Shown here: positions 33,346 through 44,235 of the stretch, in pieces
Layout of the letters: each line of letters begins with the position of its first letter
How positions within the stretch are numbered: position 1 is the stretch's first letter
NCBI RefSeq assembly: GCF_004798865.1
Contig: NW_025335568.1
Coordinates: 26,423,748-26,487,747 of the forward strand
Length of the DNA stretch: 64,000 bases
Direction of reading: 5' to 3'
From: Varanus komodoensis
Taxonomy: Eukaryota; Chordata; Lepidosauria; Squamata; Varanidae
Program-made: the position numbers and the translations under genes
The notes under the pieces: generated by a model
The model's input: only the letters and a program-made list of their open reading frames with translations
What the model was told of the DNA's origin: nothing
The model's database searches: none

Positions 33346-35196
33346 CTCAAAGATCAGGTACATTTGACTCCAACAGTGACAGAGCTCTTTAAAAAGCCAT
33401 ATCCATCTTCTGTCTCAGGCACAACCATAGCAAGAACATTTTGCAACTTTAGACAGAAAAAAACCCCACAACTTCCTGCTCACCCCCCCCCCCCCCGCCT
33501 GCTATACTTTACTTGAAGAAATGTAAATATGGTTTTGGTATGATTCCCTCTCATGCCTCTAATGTACAATGCCATTGCGGCCTCTCATGGCAAACCACAT
33601 TCTTCTTATAAAGACAGATTCACATAGGAATTGAATGTTAATTATTTCTTTTCTTAGGCCTTTTATGTTTCTATTGGCATATTTCATTGTTAGGCACTAA
33701 TCAGTTTGGGGTTTACATTGTTGTGAAACTAATTTGAATAAGTCATTATATTACTGCCAAAAGAAACAAAACAAAACTTAATTAGAGGTCACAACACCTC
33801 CAGGCTGAGTTAATTAAAGGTCTAAGTGAACCTTCTGGGAAACTGTAGCTCCTCACTCCTACCCCCACCCCCAAAAAAGTGCTGAATGGAAGACAAGCAG
33901 CCTCTTCCATAATGGAAAGCAATGGGCTGGGGTGGGGGGTTGCAGAGGGAAGGATTTGGCATACCTTTCATCCCTATGTTCCTTCTATTTTAAGCTGGAA
34001 AGACAGAAGTACCTTTATTGCAATGTGATGATCAGGCCAAATGCATGATTGTCCATATTGTATCAGTTGAGCATCATTTACTTCTTCATTAAAGGGTAAG
34101 ATTCATAGCTCCAATAAGACAGATACACAATGGCATGTAATTCTCCATAATATTTCACTTCCATTCAAATGCCACCCTTGCATGCAGTAGCAGATTACGT
34201 GAAGCATGCATAGAGACTTTATTCAAACAGTCCCTTGTGAACTTTTTGGTTTGGAAGAGGCTCATGTCAGATTAAAAAGTCTAATTTTCTATATTCAGGA
34301 AAATTATTTTGATTTCTTTAGGTTTTCAGATTTTCCTTGTTTTTTCTTTGTGTGGGACAACTGTACAACAAAATGATACAGGCCAGGAAGGTTATTATAA
34401 GCAAGATCCTTCATTCTTTTCCTTAGACAGTGCACTTTTACACTTAATAAAAAAGAGATAGAGGACCTAACTTCATTTTACTAGTGTTTAATTTAAAATG
34501 CATCCCTCTTATTTATTTCCATCTTCCTATTGATTTTAACCATTGTTATCCTGTTCTTTAGCTAAGAGAAAGTTCCCACTGTAACTTTGCAATTACCATC
34601 AGCTAAATAATACCTGATTGCATCCCAATCAGGAATGCAATTGGGAACTCTGATTCATAAAGAAGAGGTAAAGGGAAGGACTAGGAAAATTCAAGTTACC
34701 CTCGTTAAAATAAATATCTGAGATGGAAACAGTTCAGGTAGCCTGAGCGCATGGGTACAGTTAGGTGACACTTGGGGAGATCCCAGTAAAGGAGTAGTTC
34801 TGCTTTCTTTCTAATCTATGCTAGTGTTATGACTCAATGAGATCCTTCACTGCCACTTCATCCCCATGAAAAACTATTGCAATAGTTTTGCATATGGAAA
34901 CATGTCTCTATAAATGGTAAATAAGGGTAAGACAATATAAACAGTAAAGGCAGACATTATTAAAGTACTAATTACACTTGTTGTGATACATCTTCACAAA
35001 ATCAAACAACAGCTTCCTAGATGAAACAAAACTTCTTGCTGGATCTAACTGGATCTTGCTGGGTCCAACAAGCAAAGTACTGCTGAAATAACGTTACATA
35101 TACCCAGGACTTTGGGCAAAATGTCAGAAATGAATTCCAAAAAAGGAGCAGTCCTGCCTTCAAATGTAGCAAGTTCAAGTTAGTGAAGTAAGATGC
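33346..35196. other. Unique sequence; C14 run; possible conserved block
   Basis: A homopolymer of fourteen C lies at 33483-33496. 33590-33830 is non-repetitive, rich in TTAATTA/AATTAG motifs, and a candidate conserved non-coding element. No gene was recognised. Confidence 0.35.
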
Positions 35197-35503
35197 AGTT
35201 ATTGGGTTCAGATGACATGATAACCCACATTCAAGAGTCGGTATGGATTGTGTTGGGTTGTCATTGAAGCATGGATTATCATGTACTCTGAAACCAGCAG
35301 GGCAAATAAGCCATGGCTTGTTAACCACAAACAGCCCATGAAGAGAATCTATAGCTTATTGTTGGGTTATGAAATATGGTATGTTAGCTTGGTTGGATTC
35401 AGACAACATGGGTTCAGCAATGTAAGTTACACAACAACCTATACCCAATCTATACTCCACCTCTGATTGTAAGTTCTAATGTTGTCTGAATGCAGTCATT
35501 ACT
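35197..35503. mobile_element. Putative palindromic non-autonomous DNA element
   Basis: The left end has TTGGGTTCAGATGACATG. The right end has AATGTTGTCTGAATGCAGTC, whose reverse complement reads GACTGCATTCAGACAACATT, so the termini are imperfect inverted repeats about 300 bp apart. An internal direct copy of the motif (TTGGATTCAGACAACATG) lies near 35394. Fragments occur at 5062-5175. No transposase and no clear target duplication are visible, so the superfamily is unknown. Confidence 0.4.
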
Positions 35504-35543
35504 ACCTAAAGAGAGATGGGGGTTAAATGACCATTGTTTAGGG

Positions 35544-35855
35544 CATGGGTCCTCAAACTACAGCCCGGGGGCCAGATCTGGCCCGCCATGCCCATTTGGA
35601 CCCACTGCATGCCCGTGCATGCACATACGCCCGCTGCTGCCCACCTCACACCACGCGTGGGGAAGCAGCGGTTTGCTCACTCAGGTAAATGATTTCCAAG
35701 TGGGCAAGCCACTGCCTTGTGCACCTGCCTTATGGCACGTGCCCGCCCCCACTCCCACGCCAGTCCATGTGCACCGCTGGCACCACCTTTCTGGCCCGCA
35801 CCCAGCACCAGCAGCTTTCAACTGGCCCCCTGGTGGAAATGTTTGAGGACCCCTG
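35544..35855. mobile_element. hAT-type non-autonomous element with perfect 8-bp duplication
   Basis: The inverted ends are CATGGGTCCTCAAAC on the left and GTTTGAGGACCCCTG on the right, extending inward as GCCCGGGGGCCAG against CTGGCCCCCTGG. Directly outside lie identical 8-mers, GTTTAGGG at 35536-35543 and GTTTAGGG at 35856-35863. Eight-base duplications and CAGGGGTCCTCAAAC-like ends are typical of the hAT superfamily. The 312-bp interior is strongly G+C-rich and keeps many CpGs in an AT-rich setting, so it is relatively young. It encodes no transposase and would have been moved by one supplied in trans. The open frames across it are a by-product of its G+C content. Confidence 0.93.
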
Positions 35856-36479
35856 GTTTAGGGTCTAAACTACCTAACCATATCTTCTTTTGTTGCTGTT
35901 AAGAATTGTCAACCAAATTTAAAAATCATTTTTTAAACCAAATTACCCAAAGCAGACATTAAGCTAACCAGCCAGTGATTTTTGAGATCCCCCCCATACC
36001 ACATGGATCTGTTTTTTCAAACTTTGTGTTATATTGTCCAATCTCTAATCCTTTAGTACAAAGACTTAAGGCATAGGCTAGAGGGTCAGCAACAATACCA
36101 ATTCAGTGCTAAGACAGTTGAATAAACAGGAACTCAGACCCAGATTTTTAAGAGCATAGAAATCAAAGCCTTGGGTCTGGGTCAACATATATATCAGGGC
36201 TGTTATTAATGTTGTTGTATGTTTGGTGGAGGTGTGGCGGGGTGTTTCATCTTAACTTTCCTTTTGGAGCAAAAGTTGCCAACTTTGTGAATTCTAGTAA
36301 ATTCTCATACAAAAGCAATCTGGAACAAATTTCTTCCCATTCCCTAAATACAAATGATATAATCTGATCTCAATCCACATGATTTCCTTTACCCTTAGCA
36401 TTTCTTTGACTTGATAAACGAATCAGCTGCCTTTTATGTAGCTTTGCCCTTTTTGTATTATTTTGCTGCAGTTTCATTC
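35856..36479. other. Unique sequence, no gene seen
   Basis: Starts with the right copy of the hAT target duplication. The remainder is AT-rich with no recognised element. Confidence 0.45.
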
Positions 36480-36600
36480 AGGAGTTTACTTTTTATTTTA
36501 TTTTTGTAAACCAGCTTGGTAACCATAAAAGAAAGACTGGAATATAAATCATTCCAATAAAAAAAATCATTTTGTACTTGAAAAGGGATATAAAATTACA
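36480..36600 (+). mobile_element. LINE 3' tail
   Basis: TTTTATTTTATTTTTGTAAA, then CCAGCTTGGTAACCATAAAA and GACTGGAATATAAATCATTC, fits the 'GTAA-CCGCTTGG ... GGCGGAATATAAAT' terminus of squamate LINEs. UTR only. Confidence 0.5.
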
Positions 36601-36654
36601 ATAAATAGTATTATTTTTAATTATTTACTTGCTTGTTGGTACTTTCTCCAACTT

Positions 36655-37620
36655 TTCACAGATCAGCAATTTCATATTTCTGTGCCTAGTGATTTAGTAA
36701 TTTTCAGTTTGTCAATAAGGTTAAGAACTTCATCTTTTGTTACCATTATTTCCTTCAGTTCATGAGATACCCTTCCAGAAAGCAACAGCTCATGCACAGA
36801 TGTCTATTCTATATCTTCTGCATTGAACAGTCTAAAATTATTCATGCAGCTTGTCACAATTTCCTTAACCTCCTTTAGTTCTCCTTTAAGTGAACTGTTA
36901 TGCAACAGTCCAACTGCTTCCTTAGTTCATTTCCCCGATTCTGATACAGCTAAAAATTCATTCCTGTTGTCCTTGGTCTTGTTAGTGATAAACAATGCAA
37001 AATATGTATGCTTGTTTTTTTGTGCTCATCTCTTGTTGTTTCCTTACATCTCCCTTCATACTCCATTCTAATTTACCTCCTTGCTTGAGAAAGATTTCAT
37101 TGTCTGAAGCAAGCCTTCTTTTCTTTTATGGTTTGCTGGATGCTGCTTCTTAACAGTGCTGGTAATCTCCTGGAATGGTGCTGCCTCGCCTAACCTGTGC
37201 CATGTGTTCTAGTGCAGCCTCTGCTATTATGCTTTTGAGCAACTTCCAAGCATTTTGAAGGCATGTTAACCTCTTAACTCTCTTGTTAAAGCTTCCTTTT
37301 TAGCAGTTCTCTCACTCAAGGAAAGGTTTACTGATGTGACTCTGGTGGGCTTCCTTGCCAATTAAATATCGTACATCTCATAGCATTGTGCCTACTGCTT
37401 CTGCTTTGTTCAACAACACTTACATCTTCTGGGCAGGGTAACCACCCTTCTGGTCAGTTCTATTGCCAACTTTTCATGGCACAATAATCTAAGGCATTTA
37501 GGTGATGCCCATTATGCTGTGACTGGAAAATACATTGATATGATCAATGTAGATGTAATTGGAGTCATATTTTATTACAACATTTCCTTGTTGGGTGACC
37601 TCTCTGCTTTTGTTTTTTTT
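36655..37620 (-). mobile_element. CR1-clade LINE body (endonuclease-RT linker)
   Basis: On the minus strand near 36676-36760 the peptide VTKDEVLNLIDKLKITKS matches the CR1 ORF2 tract just before the reverse-transcriptase 'KSPGPDGIHPR' motif. Upstream (37030-37330) are Lys/Gln-rich stretches such as GGKLEWSMKGDVRKQQE and a decayed 'AWKLLKSIIAEAALEH' region, typical of the linker between endonuclease and RT. Multiple stops and frame changes are present. The CR1 at 58735-59765 covers the same part of the element on the other strand. Confidence 0.58.
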
Positions 37621-38094
37621 CTCGAGATCATCTTGAGAATTCTGTTGTAGTGGATAAGAGCATGCGCCTAATACTAAATTAGTTTTGGATCCAAGAGCAC
37701 TTCTTTAGAAGAATCTGCCCCTCTAAGGTTTTCCACGCTGTTCAACACGGGGTCAGCTTTGACATACACAGTCACATATCCTACAGTACACCTTTCCCTG
37801 TCTTTTTAATAGAGCTGATATGCAGAAAGGATCATGGCTCTCTCCATTTCAAAAGGTTCCCGTAATATCTTCTAAAACCACTCATTCTAGGAAGATAACA
37901 CATTGTAGATCAACAGTAGAATAAACAAAAATGTTTAGTTCTGGATCAGTATGTGTCAATAATGTTCTCTTTCCCTATACCTTTTCTATAGGTTTATCCA
38001 ATTGCAGAAATAAATGTTCTGGCTCGTTTCTTGTTCCTTTAGGAAATGCTGTCTTCCTGTTCCACCACCAATGGATTCTTCCCATTCATTTTTG
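37621..38094. other. Unique sequence, no gene seen
   Basis: A tRNA-like phrase (TAGTGGATAAGAGCATGCGC) occurs at about 37650 and might be a remnant MIR head, but box B and the CORE are not seen. Confidence 0.35.
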
Positions 38095-38115
38095 GATGAT
38101 GATGATGATGATGAT
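38095..38115. repeat. (GAT)7 microsatellite
   Basis: Seven perfect GAT units. They give the run of Asp or Met residues in the overlapping frames. Confidence 0.95.
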
Positions 38116-38207
38116 TTTATGGTTGCAGAGTACCAGCATCTACCACTGGCTCATTATAAATTTAATAAACAAACCCAGTTTCCCACTCCAAAAAGGAGTC
38201 ACTCAGA

Positions 38208-38210
<3 letters not shown>

Positions 38211-38241
<31 letters not shown>
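38211..38241. repeat. (GT)15 microsatellite
   Basis: Fifteen GT units plus a trailing G. They give the Cys-Val run in the overlapping open frames, which are therefore not genes. Confidence 0.96.
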
Positions 38242-38243
<2 letters not shown>

Positions 38244-38290
38244 CATACCTTAAAATTAAAACCCATTAACAAGTTAACTGCAGCACCCAC

Positions 38291-38322
38291 CAACCCAACC
38301 CAACCCAACCCAACCCAACCCA
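38291..38322. repeat. (CAACC)6 minisatellite-like tract
   Basis: Six CAACC pentamers, directly followed by a GA tract. Confidence 0.93.
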
Positions 38323-38350
38323 GAGAGAGAAAGAGAGAGAGAGAGAGAGA
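38323..38350. repeat. (GA)n microsatellite
   Basis: A GA-rich tract interrupted once by AA at 38331-38332. It is the last member of a cluster of four different simple repeats in about 260 bp. Confidence 0.93.
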
Positions 38351-39052
38351 TTGAGATTTGAACCCTTCCTCTGGTGGTCAGCACATGGTTATGGCTTCGG
38401 TCTCCCAGTTCTACAAGGCACACTCATCTGTGAGCCATTCACAAAATCACGTTGATAGTTCCAGCAGAAGGTCACTCCTGTCTCCCACCGATCCAGCAAC
38501 ATTCACTGGACTGGGCAGGACTCTGCTCTTCTGTGCTACAGAATTCCATTGAATTCTTTGCCTCTGCAAGTGCTACTCGCTCACTGTAAGGGTAGCCTGA
38601 GACTTACAAGATCTTGTCATATGACATAATTTTCAATTTACAAGAAGAAGATTGAAACTTGGATACTTTTGTCTGGGAAGGCTCTTAAGATTTCTGCAGA
38701 CTATTTCTTCAAGATTGACTGCCTGGGAAGAGGTCCAGAAAATATCAATATCTCTTTCCATTTGTACTTCAATTTCTTTCTATTTTTTCTTGGCCGCCAC
38801 GATTTCTCTTTCAGATGCCTGTAGAAATACACTTATGGACCATTATTTGACAAGACCATTCTCCAGATAGCTTTCCCCCACCCCCATCACATACAATAAA
38901 ATCATATGGAATCTAAGGCAAGGACTTGAGATGAAGTGAGATCGTGAGGACTGCACAACTTACGATGGGCATGAGTCAAGGAGAGCATTGCTATCAGGTT
39001 AAATAACTCTTAGCCGATTACTCTCATGAGTTTCAATTAACTGTCTAAGAAT
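38351..39052. other. Unique sequence, no gene seen
   Basis: No element recognised. The short frames at 38358-38552 and 38652-38870 carry no motif. Confidence 0.4.
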
Positions 39053-39132
39053 ACAACTCAGTGTATGCCTTCTCAAAATAAGCACCATTGAGTTACATGA
39101 AACTTATTCCTAAGTCAGTGTGTGTATGGAAT
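39053..39132. repeat. Dispersed hairpin repeat, near full copy
   Basis: CAACTCAGTGTATGCCTTCT is followed by CAAAATAAGCACCATTGAGT, ACATGAAACTTATTCCTAAG and TCAGTGTGTGTATGG. Both outer arms (GTGTATG) and inner arms (AATAAGCACC/GAAACTTATT) are present, with mutations. Confidence 0.5.
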
Positions 39133-39157
39133 TTCATTCTAAATCAGCAAAAAATTG

Positions 39158-39189
39158 CATCATCATCACCTTCATCATCATCATCATCG
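39158..39189. repeat. Interrupted (CAT)n microsatellite
   Basis: Two TCA/CAT runs broken by CACCTT at about 39166-39172. Confidence 0.88.
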
Positions 39190-39675
39190 TATATTGAAAA
39201 AAACATACATTTCTTCCTGTATGTGAAAGAAGAAATACTATTGCCACATCTAAGACTGTGCCTATCAATTATGGTTTTTCCCCCCAAATTATTTTGCCTA
39301 ACAGTAATTATTCCAGAGCACTTTCCAAAATATGGGGTTTGATCCAAATTTAAATCCTATTGAATTTGGTGTCCCCTCACACCCAAATATGACTATTCTC
39401 TGGATCCCCCTCATTTTAGAAAGCATTTGATGTTTGCTGTTGCTTTTATATTCTGATTTAATTTGCTTTTATAAGCTGTCGGGGCTAGGGATGGATGGAT
39501 TTTGTTAAATCTGTGCCATATGTCTTTCATGGACTGTCAGGCGTCTTTTATTCTGTTATCCATGCATTAACAAGATCAGTTAAAAAAAACAGAATTTCAT
39601 TCTACTTGCAGTAGTTCTAATTTGCATTGCATACACGTTTCTACAAATGTTCTATTCAACTGGTAGAGAACTGAA
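39190..39675. other. Unique sequence, no gene seen
   Basis: A weak LINE-tail-like phrase (TTTATAAGCTGTCGGGGC) lies near 39469. Nothing else was recognised. Confidence 0.35.
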
Positions 39676-39730
39676 AATCATAGAATAGTAGAACGTAAAA
39701 CAGCCAATAAGGTCATCAGGTCAGGTGATG
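39676..39730 (-). mobile_element. CR1 LINE 3' terminus, short fragment
   Basis: AAAATCATAGAATAGTAGAA, then CAGCCAATAAGGTCATCAGG, matches the antisense CR1 3' end (the ATCATAGAATC-type repeat followed by 'GGTCATC'). Only about 55 bp are recognisable. Confidence 0.6.
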
Positions 39731-40794
39731 TGAGGTGCATTATATTGTACTCTAAACAAACAAGCAAAACCACATAGTACATCAAAATTAAACATGGTTA
39801 TATAAATCTATAAATTATACAAGTGGTCCTCCATCCAAACTGCTGCTTTTGGGAGGATATAACTGCATATATTTCTGTAAGTGCGAGTGGTTAGTGCCTG
39901 AGTTCCTTTTTCCCTCACCTCTCCCTGTCCCTTTTCCCTTGTATGTCATGTTTTTAGATAATGAGCCTGCCTTATTAATTCCACATAAACAACTCTGGGA
40001 GCTTTTTTGGCTGGAAAGCAGGGAATGAATATACTTTTTAAAATCATTCATTCATCATAAATAAGACAATAAGAAATAACGCCTAGAAGCTGACTTAGTT
40101 TCACCTCAAAATGAGATGCCCTCATCTTGCATTCATTGGTCCACAGAAATTCAAACTAAGTGACAAAGCTCATTTTGGTGCATAACCAAGGGTTGCATAA
40201 TCTTGAAATAGGCGTGGCTCTGACTTTCATAAAGGGATCACCCACTTCTCATTTTGCCACTGCTGCCCACCCACCAGCATGCTCACAAACCCCCTTCTCC
40301 AGGGTTGCGTTTATGACCTTCTGCAATGGCTGCCAGTGAAAAGAGGGTATTCTGAGGTTAGAGTCCTACTTGTGACCTCAGAGGAATTTCCAAGGTCAGA
40401 ACCAGAATTACAAAATATCTTTGGCTCTATAGACCCTGCCTAACAGCCATAACTTTGTATTATCAATTATTTTTTTATAGAAAAGCAGAGTAGAGGACTG
40501 AGCAATAAATACATGCAATAAAGCATTTGTATGAAAGGTTGCATTTGTTTTGAAATACTGCCACCAGCAGGGCTCTCATCTGCCTTTGCAGACAGTGCAC
40601 AACTGCTTCAGTGACAAGGGTGGTTGTTTTATTATTTTAAACATCATCATTTTTATCATTATTATCCAGTTCCATTTTGTTCCTTGATGCTGCTCCCTGG
40701 TAAGTACAAAGCCCTACCCTTTGTACACAGAGAATGCAACTGCAAGGAGGGAACACCTGTTACTTACTAGCAAATAAAGTAACTCTGGACCAAA
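39731..40794. other. Unique sequence, no gene seen
   Basis: No recognised repeat. The C/T-rich 39905-39945 produces the Gly/Lys-rich antisense frame there. Confidence 0.4.
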
Positions 40795-41297
40795 TTATTT
40801 ATTTATTATTGACCATTTTATATGCTACTCAATAATGAAATTCCCTAGGTGATTATGTTGATGAAATAGAACTATAAACAATCAAATATAATGCAGCATT
40901 TTAAAAAAATCTTCCAACAGCAGAGAAACAGTATGATAAAAAGAAATAGTATGACAAAAAGAAAGCAAAATCCTGTTTGGATTTAAAAGTTACATGCTTA
41001 AAAGGCCCGGGAAAAGCAAAAGGTACTTCACTTTATGCCTCAAAGTCCACCAGGTAGGCACCAGGAGACGCTTTCTTGAGAGAATCACCCGCAGTCGGGG
41101 TACAATCACCATGAAGGGTATTTCGCCAGGGAGTCACCTCAGCGTTCACAGGTGCACACGTATGCATGCGCACACACTTGCTTGCCAGAGACCGCAAGCA
41201 AAGATCCTCTGAAGATGACAATAAAAAGGACCCGTATGTCCATGTTGGCCTGAGCCATTTAAGGTCTTTTAGGTGCAAACCAACATGTTACTTTAAT
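40795..41297 (-). mobile_element. L2-clade LINE 3' part (left piece, split by a MIR)
   Basis: The plus strand starts with an AATTATTTATTTATTATTG tail. It then runs AAAAGGCCCGGGAAAAGCAA, AGTCCACCAGGTAGGCACCA, CACCCGCAGTCGGGGTACAA and ATCCTCTGAAGATGACAA. Reversed, the middle encodes the L2 C-terminal region ('AP-LWN-L--E-R---S--F----K---F' type). The ORF continues at 41546 beyond an inserted MIR. Several stops are present. Confidence 0.72.
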
Positions 41298-41545
41298 AGC
41301 CAATTAGATTCAGTAGTTAGAATATTGAAGTGGAACTTGGACATCTGGACGGTAGTCCCTACTTGGCCAGGAAGCTCACTGAATGGTTTTGGGCCACACA
41401 GTGACTGCCCCCTTAACCTACTCAAATAGTTGGTGTGAGTGTAAAAAAACTGACATAAAGATGTCCGTTGTTATATCAGCTGTCTTAGATCCTTGTGGGG
41501 AGAGTGGACTAGGACCTAAAGGTAAAAAATAAATTGGATATGGAA
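41298..41545 (+). mobile_element. MIR-type SINE inserted into an L2
   Basis: The head AGCCAATTAGATTCAGTAGT is followed by TAGAATATTGAAGTGGAAC and ACATCTGGACGGTAGTCCC (box B region). The CORE block is CTCACTGAATGGTTTTGGGC, then GCCACACAGTGACTGCCCC. The tail is TATATCAGCTGTCTTAGATC, ending near GGTAAAAAATAAA. L2 sequence in minus orientation lies on both sides and continues the same ORF, so the SINE entered an existing L2. Exact target duplications could not be fixed because the junctions are A/T-rich. Confidence 0.78.
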
Positions 41546-41740
41546 ATCAACTAGAAGTCACTGCAGATAAAAAAGCACGGGCATGGTATGATTGAATGTC
41601 CTAGCCCCAGTTAACAGCCGTGTTCTGCAGCCATGTTCTTGCAGCAGAACATGGTTCCAAGTTTCCCAAAACCAAACTTTGAAGGTCAGTGTAGTACAAC
41701 AATGCAAACAGGAAGTTACCAAAGCATGGAAATGAGACCA
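41546..41740 (-). mobile_element. L2-clade LINE RT part (right piece)
   Basis: The minus strand near 41600-41735 corresponds to the L2 tract 'LDYCNALYMGL---LRKLQLVQNAAARLL', here decayed. The plus strand reads CCCCAGTTAACAGCCGTGTT, then CAAACTTTGAAGGTCAGTGT and AGTTACCAAAGCATGGAAAT. At 41546-41575 (ATGGAAATCAACTAGAAGTC) it resumes the 'LHWLPV-FR' region interrupted by the MIR. Confidence 0.68.
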
Positions 41741-44019
41741 GGTGTTGCGGAGTCTGCTGGTTGCTCCAGTTCCTACAGCCCGGCATAGTTCACCCCAAAG
41801 AATATAACATGAATTGCATTTGTTATAACAGAGAGATATAGGAGTTGATACAGATTTTATAGATAGGGATAGAAGATAGATGGTAATATTGATAGTTACA
41901 AGCAGAGAAGATGATAATACATTTATGATGATAATATGTAATTACATTTGTATTCCATTTTGAGGCACTTTACAATAATAATAAACGCAAAACAGAAAAC
42001 AGTAGATGAAAATATCTGAAAACAGTCAGCAGTAACAGGAATCACACCGTATAAAATCATCTAACACAGTCCTTTGGCTGCTAGGAAGCATCTTGGCAGC
42101 CACAGGAATTCATAGCCGGGAATCTGCACCTGCATCTCCTTCCCCTCCCCACTCATCACTGACATGGGAAGAACCACACCAGCTACTTCGCAAGGGTCGT
42201 AGCAGTGGCTCAATGCACATTAGTGCAACAGCAAGTTTGCCCCAAATGTAAATAACTTGTTTGTGGTTTGGTGTGGCTCAGAAAAAGCCGGTCTACCACA
42301 ATGAACTACCATAGATGGAGTTTGGCTGAACAGCTCCTAAATTCAAGTTGCATGTCTGTAGGATTCCATGGATCCTAAAGACGGGTTCATCTACTGCAAG
42401 CAACATTCTTGCATTCCCAAGCCCAAATCAAGTTACTGGTTTTGACCAATAAAGTATTATCCAACTTGGAAGCATAATACTCAAGAGCAAATTACAACAA
42501 AATAATTAGATGTGATATATCTGGATAATAGGATGTTTATGAACAATACATTTATAAAATCTATAGCTACTAAAGAAATGGAAATGAACATTATTGGAAA
42601 CCAAAAACTGTCAGTCTTTAGAACAGTGAATAAATGTCTGATATTTATTGTTGAAAATTCAAAAAAATAAGTCAGTAAAAGAGAGAGAAAAGAAAGAGTA
42701 AAAGATTTGGAGAAGATACTCTAATTTATTCACTATGCTAAATATAATTAATCTGCAGCTGCTATTTTGTTGAAAGCAATATGCATTTTCTGTAACTGCT
42801 TATTCAGTCTCTGAGGTGATAATAAACATTTCTAGCTTTTATATTACTTAGATTAGTATAAACTTGAGAACACCATCAAACACAAAATTAAGCCCTTAAA
42901 GCCGATTGAAATAGTTCTGTGTGCTTTGCTCTGAGTCCATCAAAATGCTCTAGGATCTACAGGTGAGATTCTCACCCTGGAATAGCTCACCTGTATGCCT
43001 GCCATATGATAAGATGTGTGTTTCCATGTATATCAGATACAGATCTGCATTAGAATACACAGTAACTGTCTGTTTACACTCTCTGTCCTGAGTCATGCTG
43101 TCTAGGTAGGTTGCAGCATTCGGTCATTTTGCTTACTTTGGCTATGAGCTACCTAGGTCATTTTCCATTTGTCTATTTTATTTAACTGATTACTGAACAT
43201 TTATAAACCATAAATATCTATAAAATTCAAATTCTGATTTCTGTACCCAATTTGAAACCTGTAGATAGCTAAATTCAGGGCTTACTTTACTGTTGGCAGA
43301 GTAAGGCAGCCTTCTCTGATTGTGATTCTCGTAAATGGGCAACAAAACCTAAGCTATTTCAATTACTGTTGTTGCATTTTTACTGTTATAGAGAGTCATA
43401 TATGTTGGTGAGATTTCCTCCCTCAACTGCCAAGGTAGCTTGACCAGCCTTGGTGGAGGTGCAGAAAGAGGTTGACATCATTTGCTATGCCACCTATGGC
43501 AGCAAAATGCCTTGGGCTACCGCTGATGAAGATGGTAAATCCTTTGGCTTGTAGAGCAATGAAATCACATCACTTCACTAGCTCATCATGCTGTTGGGTC
43601 CCCCCGCCCCTCTGTGCCTGGCTGACAAAAACTTCCCCTTTGGCAGTCAGAAGTACTCATGAACCGTATGTTCCCGATCTCCCAGTGGCAAACGAGCAAC
43701 AATTGGTGTGTGGCCCGGTGGAAAAAGACTGGCAGCTCCAATATAGAAGGAAGAATGCTTGCCAACATCTGTCTCTGTGGTCCCTGATGCACCATATTTT
43801 CCTCTCCTACTTAAATACAGATATAAATGTAACACTAGTCTATTCTCTGTGGGCAGCTATGAACTATGATAGCAAGTGCTGTTTTGAAAACTAAACTAAA
43901 GATGCATGTGCACATATGTTCTTTGTCTAAAAAAAAAGAGGGACAGAAAACTTCCACCTTAAAATTATGGTTGCTGCTATGGAATATATTTGTCAGAAAG
44001 TGATAATGCCATTGTAGTG
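41741..44019. other. Unique sequence, no gene seen
   Basis: About 41930-42055 may be a degraded antisense LINE tail (TTTACAATAATAATAAACGC). The 140-codon frame at 43472-43894 is the longest in the window and overlaps a G+C-rich part at 43590-43780. It shows no recognisable domain, no biased composition and no relation to its neighbours. Confidence 0.35.
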
Positions 44020-44235
44020 GCAATGGCTTTTTTCTAGGTTTACTGCACCCTTCCTCCAAGAATCTCAGGATTGCTTTAATGGTTCCATATCAACTTCAGG
44101 ATTCTCACAAGAGACCCATGAAGTAGCTGAGGTTAAAGACAATGACTGATCCAGTGGCACCCATTAAGCTTTGTGCAACTGAATGGAAATTGGAATGCAG
44201 ACCTCTGCAGTTCAGTATGGCCAGCTGGATCCAGA
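44020..44235 (-). mobile_element. MIR-type (CORE) SINE, degraded
   Basis: The plus strand has GGATTCTCACAAGAGACCCA, then TGAAGTAGCTGAGGTTAAAG and ACAATGACTGATCCAGTGGC. This is the antisense of the MIR CORE ('CCACTGG-CCAGTCA-TGTCTCTCAACCTCAGCTACTTCA'). The head toward 44235 is poorly kept. Confidence 0.62.

Noticed and set aside
35490-35902. 118-codon Pro/His/Cys-rich open frame
   Set aside because: It covers the non-coding G+C-rich hAT element and its frame follows that composition.
37640-37700. tRNA-like phrase suggesting a tRNA gene or SINE head
   Set aside because: No box B, no cloverleaf and no CORE block follow it.
37931-38253. Frames with runs of Asp, Met or Cys-Val
   Set aside because: They are translations of (GAT)7 and (GT)15.
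38211-39189. Short-period repeats considered as a CRISPR array
   Set aside because: These are microsatellites with no spacer-repeat pattern, in a vertebrate-type genome.
43472-43894. Longest open frame in the window (140 codons, plus strand)
   Set aside because: No domain, signal peptide or biased composition is visible. The length is within chance for 64 kb, and it has no splice or promoter context.
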